Assembly (NCBI GenBank): GCA_900771955.1
Contig: CAAGPW010000226.1
Span: 1-16,426 of the forward strand
Reading direction: 5' to 3'
DNA: 16,426 nucleotides
Source: Lachnospiraceae bacterium
GTDB lineage: Bacteria; Bacillota; Clostridia; Lachnospirales; Lachnospiraceae
Below, piece after piece: positions 6,455 through 14,456 of the stretch. The notes beneath the pieces are model-generated. The model was not told where the DNA came from. It searched no databases and saw only the letters and a list, made by a program, of their open reading frames with translations. Made by a program: the position numbers and the translations under genes. The stretch's first letter is position 1. Each line of letters opens with the position of its first letter.

Positions 6455-9400
6455 TCACAGACTTTCCAGCAGGATTTCCCGCGCATGATCTAAAAATTCT
6501 GCGATCACAGTTCCGGCATCTTCACCTTTCTGTCTGGAATTGCAGTTTAACCGGTATACAAAATACGGTGCTTTGCTGTCTGCGGAAAATGATACGCGGT
6601 TTTCATATTTTTGTACCAGTTCCGGTATCTTTGCGGGGTTAACTCCAGCCTTTTCATAGAGCACAAATCTGATCTCATCCCCACGCTGCGTGACCTCTGT
6701 AAAATATACCGCATGTGCCTTTGCCTTTAACTGTGCAATAAAAAGCAGATTGTTTACAGATTTCGGAGGTTCTCCGAAACGGTCGATCAGTTCTTCGATC
6801 ATCTCGTCTTTTTCTTCCTCATTTTCAATTCCCGCAATCCGTTTGTAAATATCCAGCTTCTGATATTCATTCGGGATATAGGATGCCGGAATATACGCAT
6901 CCATATCAATATCGATCGAGGTTTCAAAGCGCTCTTCGCTCTCAATTCCTTTTGCTTCCTTGACTGCCTCATTTAACATCTTGCAGTAGAGATCATAACC
7001 GACTGCTTCCATGTGCCCATGCTGCTCAGCGCCGAGCAGATTTCCCGCCCCGCGGATCTCAAGATCCCGCATGGCGATCTTAAAGCCGCTTCCAAGTTCG
7101 GTAAATTCCTTGATCGCAGCGAGACGCTTCTCCGCAACTTCTTTTAACATCTTATCCCGTTTGTACATCAGAAACGCATATGCAGTCCGGTTGGAACGCC
7201 CCACACGCCCCCGCAGCTGGTAAAGCTGCGAAAGTCCCAGGTTATCCGCATCCTGTATGATCATGGTATTGACATTTGAAATGTCAAGTCCCGTCTCAAT
7301 GATCGTCGTGGACACCAGGACATCAATCTCTCCGTTGATAAAGCTGTACATGATATCTTCAAGTTCTTTTTCTTTCATCTGACCGTGTGCAAATGCCACA
7401 TTTGCATCCGGAACGAGCGATGCGATCTTCGTCGCCACATCCGCGATCTGGTTGACCCGGTTAAAAACATAATAAACCTGTCCGCCCCTTGCCATTTCCC
7501 GCATGATCGCCTCCCGGACAAGTTCCTCATTGTACTCCATGACATAGGTCTGGATCGGCATCCGGTCCATCGGTGGCTCCTCCAGTACACTCATATCCCG
7601 GATTCCGATCAGACTCATATGAAGCGTACGGGGAATCGGAGTTGCCGTTAGCGTAAGCACATCAATATTATTCTTCAACTGCTTGATCTTTTCCTTGTGT
7701 CCGACACCGAACCGCTGTTCCTCATCCACGATCAACAGTCCAAGATCCTTAAACACCACATCCTTAGACAGTACCCGGTGTGTACCGATCACGATGTCCA
7801 CCATTCCCTTTTTCACGTCCTCAATGGTCTTTTTCTGCTCCGCCGGAGAGCGGAAACGGCAAAGCAGATCCACACGCACCGGAAAATCCTTCATCCGCTG
7901 TGCAAACGTGTTGTAATGCTGCTGCGCAAGAATCGTCGTCGGCACCAGATAAACGACCTGTTTTCCGTCCTGCACCGCCTTAAAAGCTGCACGGATGGCA
8001 ACCTCGGTCTTTCCGTAGCCAACATCCCCGCAGATCAGACGATCCATGATCTTTTTGCTCTCCATGTCCTTTTTGGTCGCCTCGATCGCAAATTCCTGGT
8101 CTTCCGTCTCCTCAAATGGGAACATTTCCTCAAACTCCCGCTGCCAAACGGTATCCGGGCTGTAAACAAACCCTTCCTTCTCCTGTCTTGCCGCATAAAG
8201 CTTTACCAGATCTCCCGCAATCTCCCTTACCGCACCGCGCACCTTTGTCTTGGTCCGGTTCCACTCCTGCGTACCAAGCTGATTTAACTTCGGCTTTTTT
8301 GCATCGGAACCCGCATACTTCTGGATCAGATCCAGCTGTGTTGCAAGAATGTAGAGATTTCCGCCTTTTGCATACTCGATCTTGATATAATCCTTGACCG
8401 TCTTATCTACCTCCACCTTTTCGATTCCACGGTAGATGCCAAGCCCATGGTTTTCATGCACCACATAATCTCCGATGCTTAAGTCGCTGAAGCTCTGTAT
8501 TTTTTCGCCCTCATAAATACGGCGTTTTTTCTTTTTCTTCTTTTCCGCGCCAAAGATATCACTCTCGGATATAACTACAAATTTGATGAGCGGATATTCG
8601 TAACCCTTTTTCACCTTTCCATAGGCAGTCATGATCTCTCCCGGTTTTACCTCATGGGAAAAATCTGCGCGAAAATAGCTGTTTAAGCCTTCTTCCATCA
8701 GATCATCCGCCAGATGCTCTGCCCTCGTCTTCGATCCTGAAAGCAGCACAACGCGGTATCCTTTTTCCTTATAACGCTTTAAATCCTTCACGAGAAGTTC
8801 AAAACTGTTATTATAGGGATTGACACTCCTTGTCTGAATTGCATACCGTGCCTTTACCTCAAATTCTTTTTCTTTCGTCTCAAGTGAAGTTAGTCCGACA
8901 CATTTCATTGACGAAAGTCCGGCAAGAATCTTTTTACAGGTAAATAACGCTCTCATCTGCCCCGGAAGAATATAACCTTTTTCCAGGCGCTGCTTCATGC
9001 TCTCGGAAAACTCTTTCTCGGTAATCTTTCCCTTTTCCACGCACCTCGCCGGCTCATCCAGAAAGATCACAGTCTCCTTCCGGTCAAAATAGGACAACAG
9101 CGACACGGTTCGCTCCGTGAAATAAGAAAGATAAAAATCGGCATTTGCGCTGCCGCCACCCTCGGCAAGTTCCTCCAGAAAGCTTTCTGTTCCGCTTTTT
9201 ATGCGGTACGCCTCTTCCGTCTTCATCTCACCACGAAAATGCTCATATACCTTTTTGCTCTCCGCGCGCAGTTTTTCAATACCTCTTTCTTTGGCTTCTT
9301 CTGAGAGAATAAATTCACTTGCAGGATAGATCGTGATCTCCTCCAGATTTTCGATCATACGCTGGCTCTCCACATCAAAATTGCGCAGAGAATCCACCTC

Positions 9401-9991
9401 ATCTCCCCAGAGCTCCATACGCAGCGGATTTTCCTCCGTAAGCGGGAAGATATCAAGGATTCCGCCGCGGACTGCAAACTCTCCCGCAGCCTCAACCTGA
9501 TAGCCGCGCACATAGCCCATATCAACGAGTTCTTTTTCGAGTTCCTGCAGATTCACCGTATCGCCGATTGCAAATCTTTTCACGGCTCCAATAAAATTTT
9601 CGGGCTCTGCCATCTCATTCATAAGTGCATCAAAAGTCGTAAAGACCGTAACACCGGTCTGTTCCGTAACCGCTTTTAATGTACGTATCCGCTCCTGTGT
9701 CAGCAGATTTCCACGGATGTCTGCCTGATAAAACAGGATATCCTTTGCAGGAAAATATACCGCTTCTTTTTCAAAGAAACGGTATTCCTCACACAGCTCT
9801 TTCGCTTTCTGTTCACTCGCTGCGACCACGATTCTGTTTTTCATGCCACTTCCGGCACCATAGATCAGATGCGGTTTTTGCGCATCAATACAGCCGGAGA
9901 CCGCCACAAAGCCTGAAAGGTTTTTTAACATTTCCTCCAGGTCTGAAAAATCTTTCAATTCTTCCAATGGCTTCCTGAAAGTATTCATCAT
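6455..9991 (-). CDS. mfd: Transcription-repair coupling factor Mfd
   Basis: An 1178-residue ATP-driven DNA translocase that removes RNA polymerase stalled at lesions and recruits UvrA for nucleotide excision repair. Domain order is typical: a UvrB-like N-terminal module to about 340, a linker ending in a lysine run near 485, the RNA polymerase interaction domain at about 495-560 (IGDYVVHENHGLGIYRG), a RecG-like helicase core, and a C-terminal TRCF domain at about 1010-1120. Walker A is GDVGYGKT (655-662), Walker B DEEQ (756-759), followed by TATPIPRT and the motif VI stretch QLRGRVGR. Length is normal. The start at 9991 is chosen because AAGGAAG lies nine bases upstream; a 10015 start, eight codons longer and overlapping pth, has no ribosome site. 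The ATG follows the pth stop by four bases, so it is the last gene of glmU-pth-mfd. A TGA stop precedes the lipoprotein promoter. Confidence 0.97.
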   Translation of the reverse strand: MMNTFRKPLEELKDFSDLEEMLKNLSGFVAVSGCIDAQKPHLIYGAGSGMKNRIVVAASEQKAKELCEEYRFFEKEAVYFPAKDILFYQADIRGNLLTQERIRTLKAVTEQTGVTVFTTFDALMNEMAEPENFIGAVKRFAIGDTVNLQELEKELVDMGYVRGYQVEAAGEFAVRGGILDIFPLTEENPLRMELWGDEVDSLRNFDVESQRMIENLEEITIYPASEFILSEEAKERGIEKLRAESKKVYEHFRGEMKTEEAYRIKSGTESFLEELAEGGGSANADFYLSYFTERTVSLLSYFDRKETVIFLDEPARCVEKGKITEKEFSESMKQRLEKGYILPGQMRALFTCKKILAGLSSMKCVGLTSLETKEKEFEVKARYAIQTRSVNPYNNSFELLVKDLKRYKEKGYRVVLLSGSKTRAEHLADDLMEEGLNSYFRADFSHEVKPGEIMTAYGKVKKGYEYPLIKFVVISESDIFGAEKKKKKKRRIYEGEKIQSFSDLSIGDYVVHENHGLGIYRGIEKVEVDKTVKDYIKIEYAKGGNLYILATQLDLIQKYAGSDAKKPKLNQLGTQEWNRTKTKVRGAVREIAGDLVKLYAARQEKEGFVYSPDTVWQREFEEMFPFEETEDQEFAIEATKKDMESKKIMDRLICGDVGYGKTEVAIRAAFKAVQDGKQVVYLVPTTILAQQHYNTFAQRMKDFPVRVDLLCRFRSPAEQKKTIEDVKKGMVDIVIGTHRVLSKDVVFKDLGLLIVDEEQRFGVGHKEKIKQLKNNIDVLTLTATPIPRTLHMSLIGIRDMSVLEEPPMDRMPIQTYVMEYNEELVREAIMREMARGGQVYYVFNRVNQIADVATKIASLVPDANVAFAHGQMKEKELEDIMYSFINGEIDVLVSTTIIETGLDISNVNTMIIQDADNLGLSQLYQLRGRVGRSNRTAYAFLMYKRDKMLKEVAEKRLAAIKEFTELGSGFKIAMRDLEIRGAGNLLGAEQHGHMEAVGYDLYCKMLNEAVKEAKGIESEERFETSIDIDMDAYIPASYIPNEYQKLDIYKRIAGIENEEEKDEMIEELIDRFGEPPKSVNNLLFIAQLKAKAHAVYFTEVTQRGDEIRFVLYEKAGVNPAKIPELVQKYENRVSFSADSKAPYFVYRLNCNSRQKGEDAGTVIAEFLDHAREILLESL

Positions 9992-9995
9992 TTTC

Positions 9996-10571
9996 TTACG
10001 CTTCCTTTTTTGCATTATAACGGTTCATTGCCTGATCTGCCTCACCATGGATCATAAGCACGACTGCACCGATCGCATCTTCGATCGCCGCATCCACTTT
10101 CCTGCGGTCCTCATCCGAAAAACGTCCGAGCACATAATCCGCAAGATCCCATCCTTTCGGTTTTTCTCCGACACCAACCTTGATACGCATAAAATTCTCT
10201 GTCCCGGTCATCGCAATAATATTTTTGATTCCATTATGCCCGCCCGCGCTTCCTTTTTTGCGGATGCGGATATTTCCCGGTGCAAGACTGATATCGTCAA
10301 AGACCACAAGGAAGTCCTGACTGGCATCTGCCTTATAGTAATTTAAGATCTCTGCAATACTCTCACCGCTTAAATTCATATAAGTCTGCGGCTTTACCAG
10401 AAGCACCTTTTCTCCCTCGATCACACCTTTGCCGCAGAGCGCCTTGTGCTTCTTTTCACTGATACTGATATTATATTTTTCCGCCAGCGCATCCATGACA
10501 TCAAAACCGATGTTATGTCTGGTTCCCTCATACTGCTTTGTCGGATTTCCAAGTCCCGCGATTACAAACAT
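9996..10571 (-). CDS. pth: Peptidyl-tRNA hydrolase
   Basis: A 191-residue cytoplasmic enzyme that releases tRNA from prematurely dropped peptidyl-tRNA. The family residues line up with the E. coli enzyme: N9 (GLGNP), catalytic H19 (TRHNIGFD), N66 (PQTYMNLSG), D92 (VFDDIS) and N113 (GGHNG). Length is typical. The ATG overlaps the last 10 bases of glmU, and the AGAGGAG ribosome site lies inside the glmU coding end, so translation is probably coupled. The stop lies four bases before mfd. The pth-mfd adjacency is widely conserved in Firmicutes. Confidence 0.97.
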   Translation of the reverse strand: MFVIAGLGNPTKQYEGTRHNIGFDVMDALAEKYNISISEKKHKALCGKGVIEGEKVLLVKPQTYMNLSGESIAEILNYYKADASQDFLVVFDDISLAPGNIRIRKKGSAGGHNGIKNIIAMTGTENFMRIKVGVGEKPKGWDLADYVLGRFSDEDRRKVDAAIEDAIGAVVLMIHGEADQAMNRYNAKKEA

Positions 10572-11308
10572 GTTTTTCTCCTCTGAATGATTTTTTCTGC
10601 TGCCGCAAGCTGTTCCTTATCATTTACGCCCTCAATATCCTCCGGACTTTCCAGCGCGAATGCATCCACCTTAAGACCTCTGTCACGGATTATAGTCAGC
10701 GTATCCGGCAGATAATATTCACCCTGCGCATTATCCGGCGTTATTTTATCCAACGCCTCACACAGCTCTTTTGTGTCAAACAGATACATACCGGAATTGA
10801 TCTCATGTGACTTTAATTCCTCATCTGTTGCATCCTTGTGTTCCACACTTTTTACAAATCTCCCCTCTGCATCCCGGATGATGCGCCCGTATCCGGCCGG
10901 ATCATCAATCATTGCAGAAAGCACTGTGACTGCATTTTTCTGCGCCCTGTGATACGCCAGCAGGCGTCTTAACGTTTCTGCCGTAATAAGCGGCGTGTCT
11001 CCGAATAAGATCAGTGTTTCACCGGTATCTCCAAGAAATCCCTTCGCGCACCGGACTGCATGACCGGTTCCGAGCTGCTCTTCCTGCAGCACAAAAGCTA
11101 CCTCATCTTTGTGCGCGATCTTCTCTCTTACGATCTCATGCTTGTAACCGACCACCAGGCAGATCTCTCCGGCTCCAGCGCCCTGTGCCGCCTCGATCAC
11201 ATAATCGACCAGGCATTTTCCATCTATTGTATGAACGACCTTTGGCAGGTCAGATTTCATTCTGGTTCCCTTCCCCGCTGCCAGGATCACCGCTTTTAAA
11301 CTGCTCAT
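10562..11308 (-). CDS. glmU: UDP-N-acetylglucosamine pyrophosphorylase, GlmU N-terminal domain only
   Basis: A 248-residue nucleotidyltransferase predicted to make UDP-GlcNAc from UTP and GlcNAc-1-phosphate. The signature LAAGKGTRM (9-17) and K23 match GlmU, as do the later QLGTGHAV, FGDTPLIT, INSGMYLFD and AQGEYYLPD stretches. Full GlmU is about 450-460 residues with a left-handed beta-helix acetyltransferase domain; here the protein ends at the domain boundary (EKIIQRRKTCL). This is not obvious decay, because the coding end contains the ribosome site and start of pth. Acetylation of glucosamine-1-phosphate would have to be done elsewhere in the genome. The start at 11308 has GGGAGG upstream; a longer TTG-started frame from 11332 would include that site. 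First gene of glmU-pth-mfd, placed after spoVG as in Bacillus. Another sugar-phosphate substrate cannot be excluded. Confidence 0.85.
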   Translation of the reverse strand: MSSLKAVILAAGKGTRMKSDLPKVVHTIDGKCLVDYVIEAAQGAGAGEICLVVGYKHEIVREKIAHKDEVAFVLQEEQLGTGHAVRCAKGFLGDTGETLILFGDTPLITAETLRRLLAYHRAQKNAVTVLSAMIDDPAGYGRIIRDAEGRFVKSVEHKDATDEELKSHEINSGMYLFDTKELCEALDKITPDNAQGEYYLPDTLTIIRDRGLKVDAFALESPEDIEGVNDKEQLAAAEKIIQRRKTCL

Positions 11309-11343
11309 CTTAATTTCCTCCCAAAATTGCAATATCTTTTTGT

Positions 11344-11372
11344 ATTTTAGTATAATTTTCCCAATTTGTCAC
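11344..11372 (-). promoter_or_regulatory. Promoter of the glmU-pth-mfd operon
   Basis: On the minus strand GTGACA (11372-11367) and TAAAAT (11349-11344) are each one base from consensus and separated by 17 bases. They end 35 bases before the glmU ATG. The -35 box sits directly beside the T run of the spoVG terminator. Confidence 0.6.
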
Positions 11373-11373
11373 G

Positions 11374-11413
11374 AAAAAACCTCCGGTTTCCTGTATTCCA
11401 GGTCCCGGAGGTT
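11374..11413 (-). terminator. Rho-independent terminator downstream of spoVG
   Basis: On the minus strand AACCTCCGG (11413-11405) pairs perfectly with CCGGAGGTT (11386-11378), followed by a run of six T (11379-11374). It ends the transcript that includes spoVG, about 90 bases after its stop. The stretch between (11414-11504) shows no supported gene. Confidence 0.88.
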
Positions 11414-11504
11414 CTTCTTCGGTAAAAGCGCACCTCTTACCGTATTTATCTGTTAGCTTTCCCCACTTTGTTTCATACCTTCTGAAAATTAAAACCACAC
11501 AGGT

Positions 11505-11780
11505 TTATTCAGCCGCTTCCTCTGCCGCAAGCTCCGCTTCATACTTGTCTAAAATGATCTGCTGAATGCGGGAACGCGTATCGGAATTGATCGGATGTGC
11601 AATATCTCGATACTCTCCGTCCGCTGCTTTCCGGCTCGGCATGGCAATAAAAAGTCCCTTCTCACCTTCAATGACCTTGATGTCATGTACGACAAATTCC
11701 TCATCAATCGTAATTGACACCACTGCCTTCATTTTTCCTTCTTTTTCTACTTTTCTTACCCGTACATCTGTAATCTGCAT
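11505..11780 (-). CDS. spoVG: SpoVG family regulatory protein
   Basis: A 91-residue member of the SpoVG family, small nucleic-acid-binding regulators that affect septation and sporulation in Bacillus and virulence traits in other Gram-positives. The start MQITDVRVRKV, the central strand region VSITIDEEFVVHDIKVIEG and the conserved GLFIAMPSRK and YRDIAHPI motifs are characteristic. Length is typical, and the C-terminus is a short acidic Ala/Glu tail. The ribosome site is AGGA, seven bases before the ATG. It starts 43 bases after glgD with no terminator or clear promoter between them, suggesting co-transcription with glgCD. A strong terminator follows. I saw no sigma-H type promoter upstream. 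Family identity is firm; its target here is unknown. Confidence 0.95.
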   Translation of the reverse strand: MQITDVRVRKVEKEGKMKAVVSITIDEEFVVHDIKVIEGEKGLFIAMPSRKAADGEYRDIAHPINSDTRSRIQQIILDKYEAELAAEEAAE

Positions 11781-11823
11781 AATCTTCCTGCCCCTTTCAA
11801 GTCTCAGCCACCCACGCTGTTTT

Positions 11824-12939
11824 TTAAATGCTGTATCTTTCGTTATGCTCTAATACAACCTTGATTCCATCACCGCCGCTGTAATATGTATTTGCCTTCA
11901 GAGTACCCCTACTCTCGACAATACAGTTCTCTATATGTGTGTTATCCCCGATATAGACATCATTCAGGATAATGGAATTCTTAATTACACAATTCTTTCC
12001 TACAAATACCTTCTTAAACAAAACAGAATTTTCAACCTTGCTGTTGATGATGCATCCGCTGGCGATCAGACTGTTTCTGACCTCTGACCCCTCGTTGTAT
12101 TTTGCCGGCGGCAGATCATCGATCTTGGAATAGATCTTCGGATCTTCCTTAAAATATTTCCGTACTTCCGGTCTTAAGAACGCCATGTTGGTATCATAAT
12201 AAGACTGTACGGAAGCAATGTTGCTCCAGTAAGTATCGATCTTATATCCATAGATCTGCTTCATATTTTTATAGCGGATCAGGATATCGTTTACGAAATC
12301 ACTCCGTCCTTCTTCATGGCAGCGCTCCAACATTTCGATCAGCTGTCTTCTGCGCAGCACATAGATTCCGGTGGAAATCGTGTTGGAACGGGATACCATC
12401 GGTTTCTCCTCAAACTCGATGATCCTTGAATCTTCATTCATTTTTACCACACCGAAGCGGCTGATATCCATATCTGCCGGCATGTCTTTGCACACTACCG
12501 TAACATCCGCTTTCTTTTCAATGTGATAATCGAGTACTTTGTTGTAATCGAGTTTGTATACACAATCGCCGCTTGCGATGATCACATACGGTTCGTGGCA
12601 TCTGCGTAAGAATTCGATATTCTGATACATTGCATCTGCCGTTCCCTGATACCACCAGCTGTTGTCCGGTGTCACCGTCGGTGTGAAGGTATAAAGTCCA
12701 CCCTGCTTTCTTCCGAAATCCCACCATTTGGAAGAATTCAGATGTTCATGCAGGGATCTCGCGTTGTACTGTGTGAGTACCGCCACCTTCTGAATATGCG
12801 AATTTGCCATGTTGCTCAATGTAAAGTCGATGCATCGGAAACTTCCGTGGATCGGCATAGCCGCTATCGCACGCCGCGTTGTAAGTTCACGCATCCGGTT
12901 GCTGTTTCCGCCTGCTAAAATAATTCCTAATGCCTTCAT
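11824..12939 (-). CDS. glgD: Glucose-1-phosphate adenylyltransferase, GlgD subunit
   Basis: A 371-residue subunit of ADP-glucose pyrophosphorylase, which makes ADP-glucose for glycogen synthesis. It has the nucleotidyltransferase fold followed by C-terminal beta-helix repeats (about 275-360). Compared with GlgC next door, the nucleotide loop is degenerate: GGNSNRM (10-16) replaces GGQGSRL, and the AKPAV motif is AIAAM, losing the lysine. The later SGDCVYKLDY and FEEKP motifs remain. This fits the known role of GlgD as a weakly active or non-catalytic partner that raises activity of a GlgC-GlgD complex. The ATG overlaps the glgC stop (ATGA), a classic coupling for equal subunit synthesis. spoVG follows 43 bases later. 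Confidence 0.95.
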   Translation of the reverse strand: MKALGIILAGGNSNRMRELTTRRAIAAMPIHGSFRCIDFTLSNMANSHIQKVAVLTQYNARSLHEHLNSSKWWDFGRKQGGLYTFTPTVTPDNSWWYQGTADAMYQNIEFLRRCHEPYVIIASGDCVYKLDYNKVLDYHIEKKADVTVVCKDMPADMDISRFGVVKMNEDSRIIEFEEKPMVSRSNTISTGIYVLRRRQLIEMLERCHEEGRSDFVNDILIRYKNMKQIYGYKIDTYWSNIASVQSYYDTNMAFLRPEVRKYFKEDPKIYSKIDDLPPAKYNEGSEVRNSLIASGCIINSKVENSVLFKKVFVGKNCVIKNSIILNDVYIGDNTHIENCIVESRGTLKANTYYSGGDGIKVVLEHNERYSI

Positions 12940-14210
12940 TCGCTGTCACCTGCCTTAATGATATATTCCCCGCTCTTTAATTCCCCATTCGGATAATCGG
13001 CCGGTTCGGTAATACCTGAAATTGCTGTATTCTTTCCTATTTTAACATTCGCCGGTATCTTACTGTCTTCTCCTATTGTTGCCAGACCAAACGCATAGAT
13101 CTTTTCACTTAATTTGCTCGGTGCTTCCTCTCCTACGCCAAGTTCCGTTCCGTCCCCCACGGTACAGTTCTCAGCGATAATGGATTTGTCGATCGTGCAG
13201 TTATCACCGATCACACAGTCCTGCATGATGATCGAGTTCCTTACTACGGTTCCCTTTCCGATCGTAACCCCCGGTCCGATCACGGAGCAGTGAACCTCGC
13301 CGTAGATCTCAGAGCCTTCCCCGATGATGCTCTTTTCTACTACGGATTCCGCAGCCAGATACTGCGGCTCGATATTGTCACTCTTGGTGTAGATCTTCCA
13401 GTATTCCTCGTAAAGATTGAATTCCGGGATCAGATCAATGAGCTCCATATTTGCCTCCCAGTAGGAACCCAGTGTTCCGACATCCTTCCAGTAGCTGTTA
13501 TACTCGTAAGCAAACAGTCTCTCGCCCTTTTCATGGCAGTACGGGATGATGTGTTTTCCGAAATCACAGTTGCTCTGGTCTTTCATCGCAACCAGCGCTT
13601 CTTTTAACGCGTTCCAGCTGAATATGTAGATACCCATGGATGCCAGGTTACTTCTCGGATTCTCCGGTTTTTCCTCGAATTCAAGGATCTTTTTGTCCTC
13701 GTCCGTAATCACGATACCGAAACGGCTTGCCTCTTCCATCGGAACCGGCATGGTAGCGATCGTGACATCCGCATGGTTCGCTTTGTGAAAATCAAGCATG
13801 ACCTCATAGTCCATCTTGTAAATATGATCCCCGGAAAGGATCAGTACATATTCCGGGTTGTAACTCTCCATGTACCTCATATTCTGGTAGATGGCATTTG
13901 CGGTACCGGAATACCACTCACTGTTGTCACTTCTCTCATAAGGAGGAAGTACGGTAACTCCACCGTTATTTTTGTCCAGGTCCCACGGCATACCTATGCC
14001 GATATGTTTATTCAACCGAAGCGGCTGGTACTGTGTCAGTACACCTACCGTATCAATCCCGGAATTGATACAGTTACTGAGCGGGAAATCAATGATACGG
14101 TATTTCCCACCAAATGCCACTGCCGGCTTCGCAACCCCGGAAGTAAGAACGCCAAGGCGGCTCCCCTGCCCCCCCGCTAACAGCATGGCTATCATTTCCT
14201 TCTTTATCAT
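12936..14210 (-). CDS. glgC: Glucose-1-phosphate adenylyltransferase, catalytic GlgC subunit
   Basis: A 424-residue enzyme converting ATP and glucose-1-phosphate to ADP-glucose and pyrophosphate, the committed step of bacterial glycogen synthesis. The catalytic signature is intact: GGQGSRL (13-19), AKPAV (27-31), FGGKYRIIDFPLSN, SGDHIYKMDY with the catalytic aspartate, and FEEKPENPRSN. The C-terminal third is a left-handed beta-helix of hexapeptide repeats used for assembly and allostery. The start at 14210 is chosen for the GAGAGGTG site nine bases upstream and the usual family start; the frame is open to 14294, but that extension lacks a site and would span the promoter. It heads the glgC-glgD-spoVG unit and is divergent from murC. 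No glycogen synthase or branching enzyme gene is in the window. Confidence 0.96.
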   Translation of the reverse strand: MIKKEMIAMLLAGGQGSRLGVLTSGVAKPAVAFGGKYRIIDFPLSNCINSGIDTVGVLTQYQPLRLNKHIGIGMPWDLDKNNGGVTVLPPYERSDNSEWYSGTANAIYQNMRYMESYNPEYVLILSGDHIYKMDYEVMLDFHKANHADVTIATMPVPMEEASRFGIVITDEDKKILEFEEKPENPRSNLASMGIYIFSWNALKEALVAMKDQSNCDFGKHIIPYCHEKGERLFAYEYNSYWKDVGTLGSYWEANMELIDLIPEFNLYEEYWKIYTKSDNIEPQYLAAESVVEKSIIGEGSEIYGEVHCSVIGPGVTIGKGTVVRNSIIMQDCVIGDNCTIDKSIIAENCTVGDGTELGVGEEAPSKLSEKIYAFGLATIGEDSKIPANVKIGKNTAISGITEPADYPNGELKSGEYIIKAGDSE

Positions 14211-14252
14211 GTCTATCACCTCTCGTAATTGTTGGGTTATTCGATATTTAAA

Positions 14253-14281
14253 ATTATAACACATTTTTTTATGCGTGTACA
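14253..14281 (-). promoter_or_regulatory. Promoter of glgC-glgD-spoVG
   Basis: On the minus strand TGTACA (14281-14276, four of six) and a perfect TATAAT (14258-14253) have a 17-base spacer, about 43 bases before the glgC start. The 14211-14456 gap also carries long T tracts near 14296-14330 and the divergent murC promoter. I saw no other gene or RNA in it. Confidence 0.6.
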
Positions 14282-14384
14282 TTATTTTATACAATTTTTT
14301 TGCTTTTTTTTGTTTTTTTTTGTTATATTACACAAATTTACAGTTGCTTTGCTGTTTCAAAAATTCTTTTCTCCCGAAAATAAA

Positions 14385-14413
14385 TTTGCAAAATCGGGAT
14401 ATATGGTTATAAT
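14385..14413 (+). promoter_or_regulatory. Promoter of murC
   Basis: A perfect -10 TATAAT (14408-14413) lies 43 bases before the murC ATG. The -35 is weak: TTTGCA (14385-14390, 17-base spacer) or TTGCAA (14386-14391, 16-base spacer). Confidence 0.5.
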
Positions 14414-14456
14414 ATAACATATGAGAATTTTATTTTAGAAAAGCAGGTATATTATA

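Noticed and set aside
8518..8545. Possible frameshift or slippage site at a lysine-rich stretch in mfd
   Set aside because: The frame is continuous with normal Mfd motifs on both sides, and a charged linker before the RNA polymerase interaction domain is plausible.
10562..11308. glmU as a truncated pseudogene
   Set aside because: The reading frame is intact, core motifs are complete, and the pth ribosome site and start lie within its end. No remnant of the beta-helix domain follows, so a stable short form is more likely.
11310..11498. A 62-codon open frame on the minus strand between spoVG and glmU
   Set aside because: It runs through the spoVG terminator hairpin and the glmU promoter, has no good ribosome site, and resembles no protein I know.
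14296..14330. T-rich tracts as terminators of an unseen minus- or plus-strand transcript
   Set aside because: No stem precedes the T tracts in either direction, and they lie between divergent promoters where AT-rich DNA is expected.
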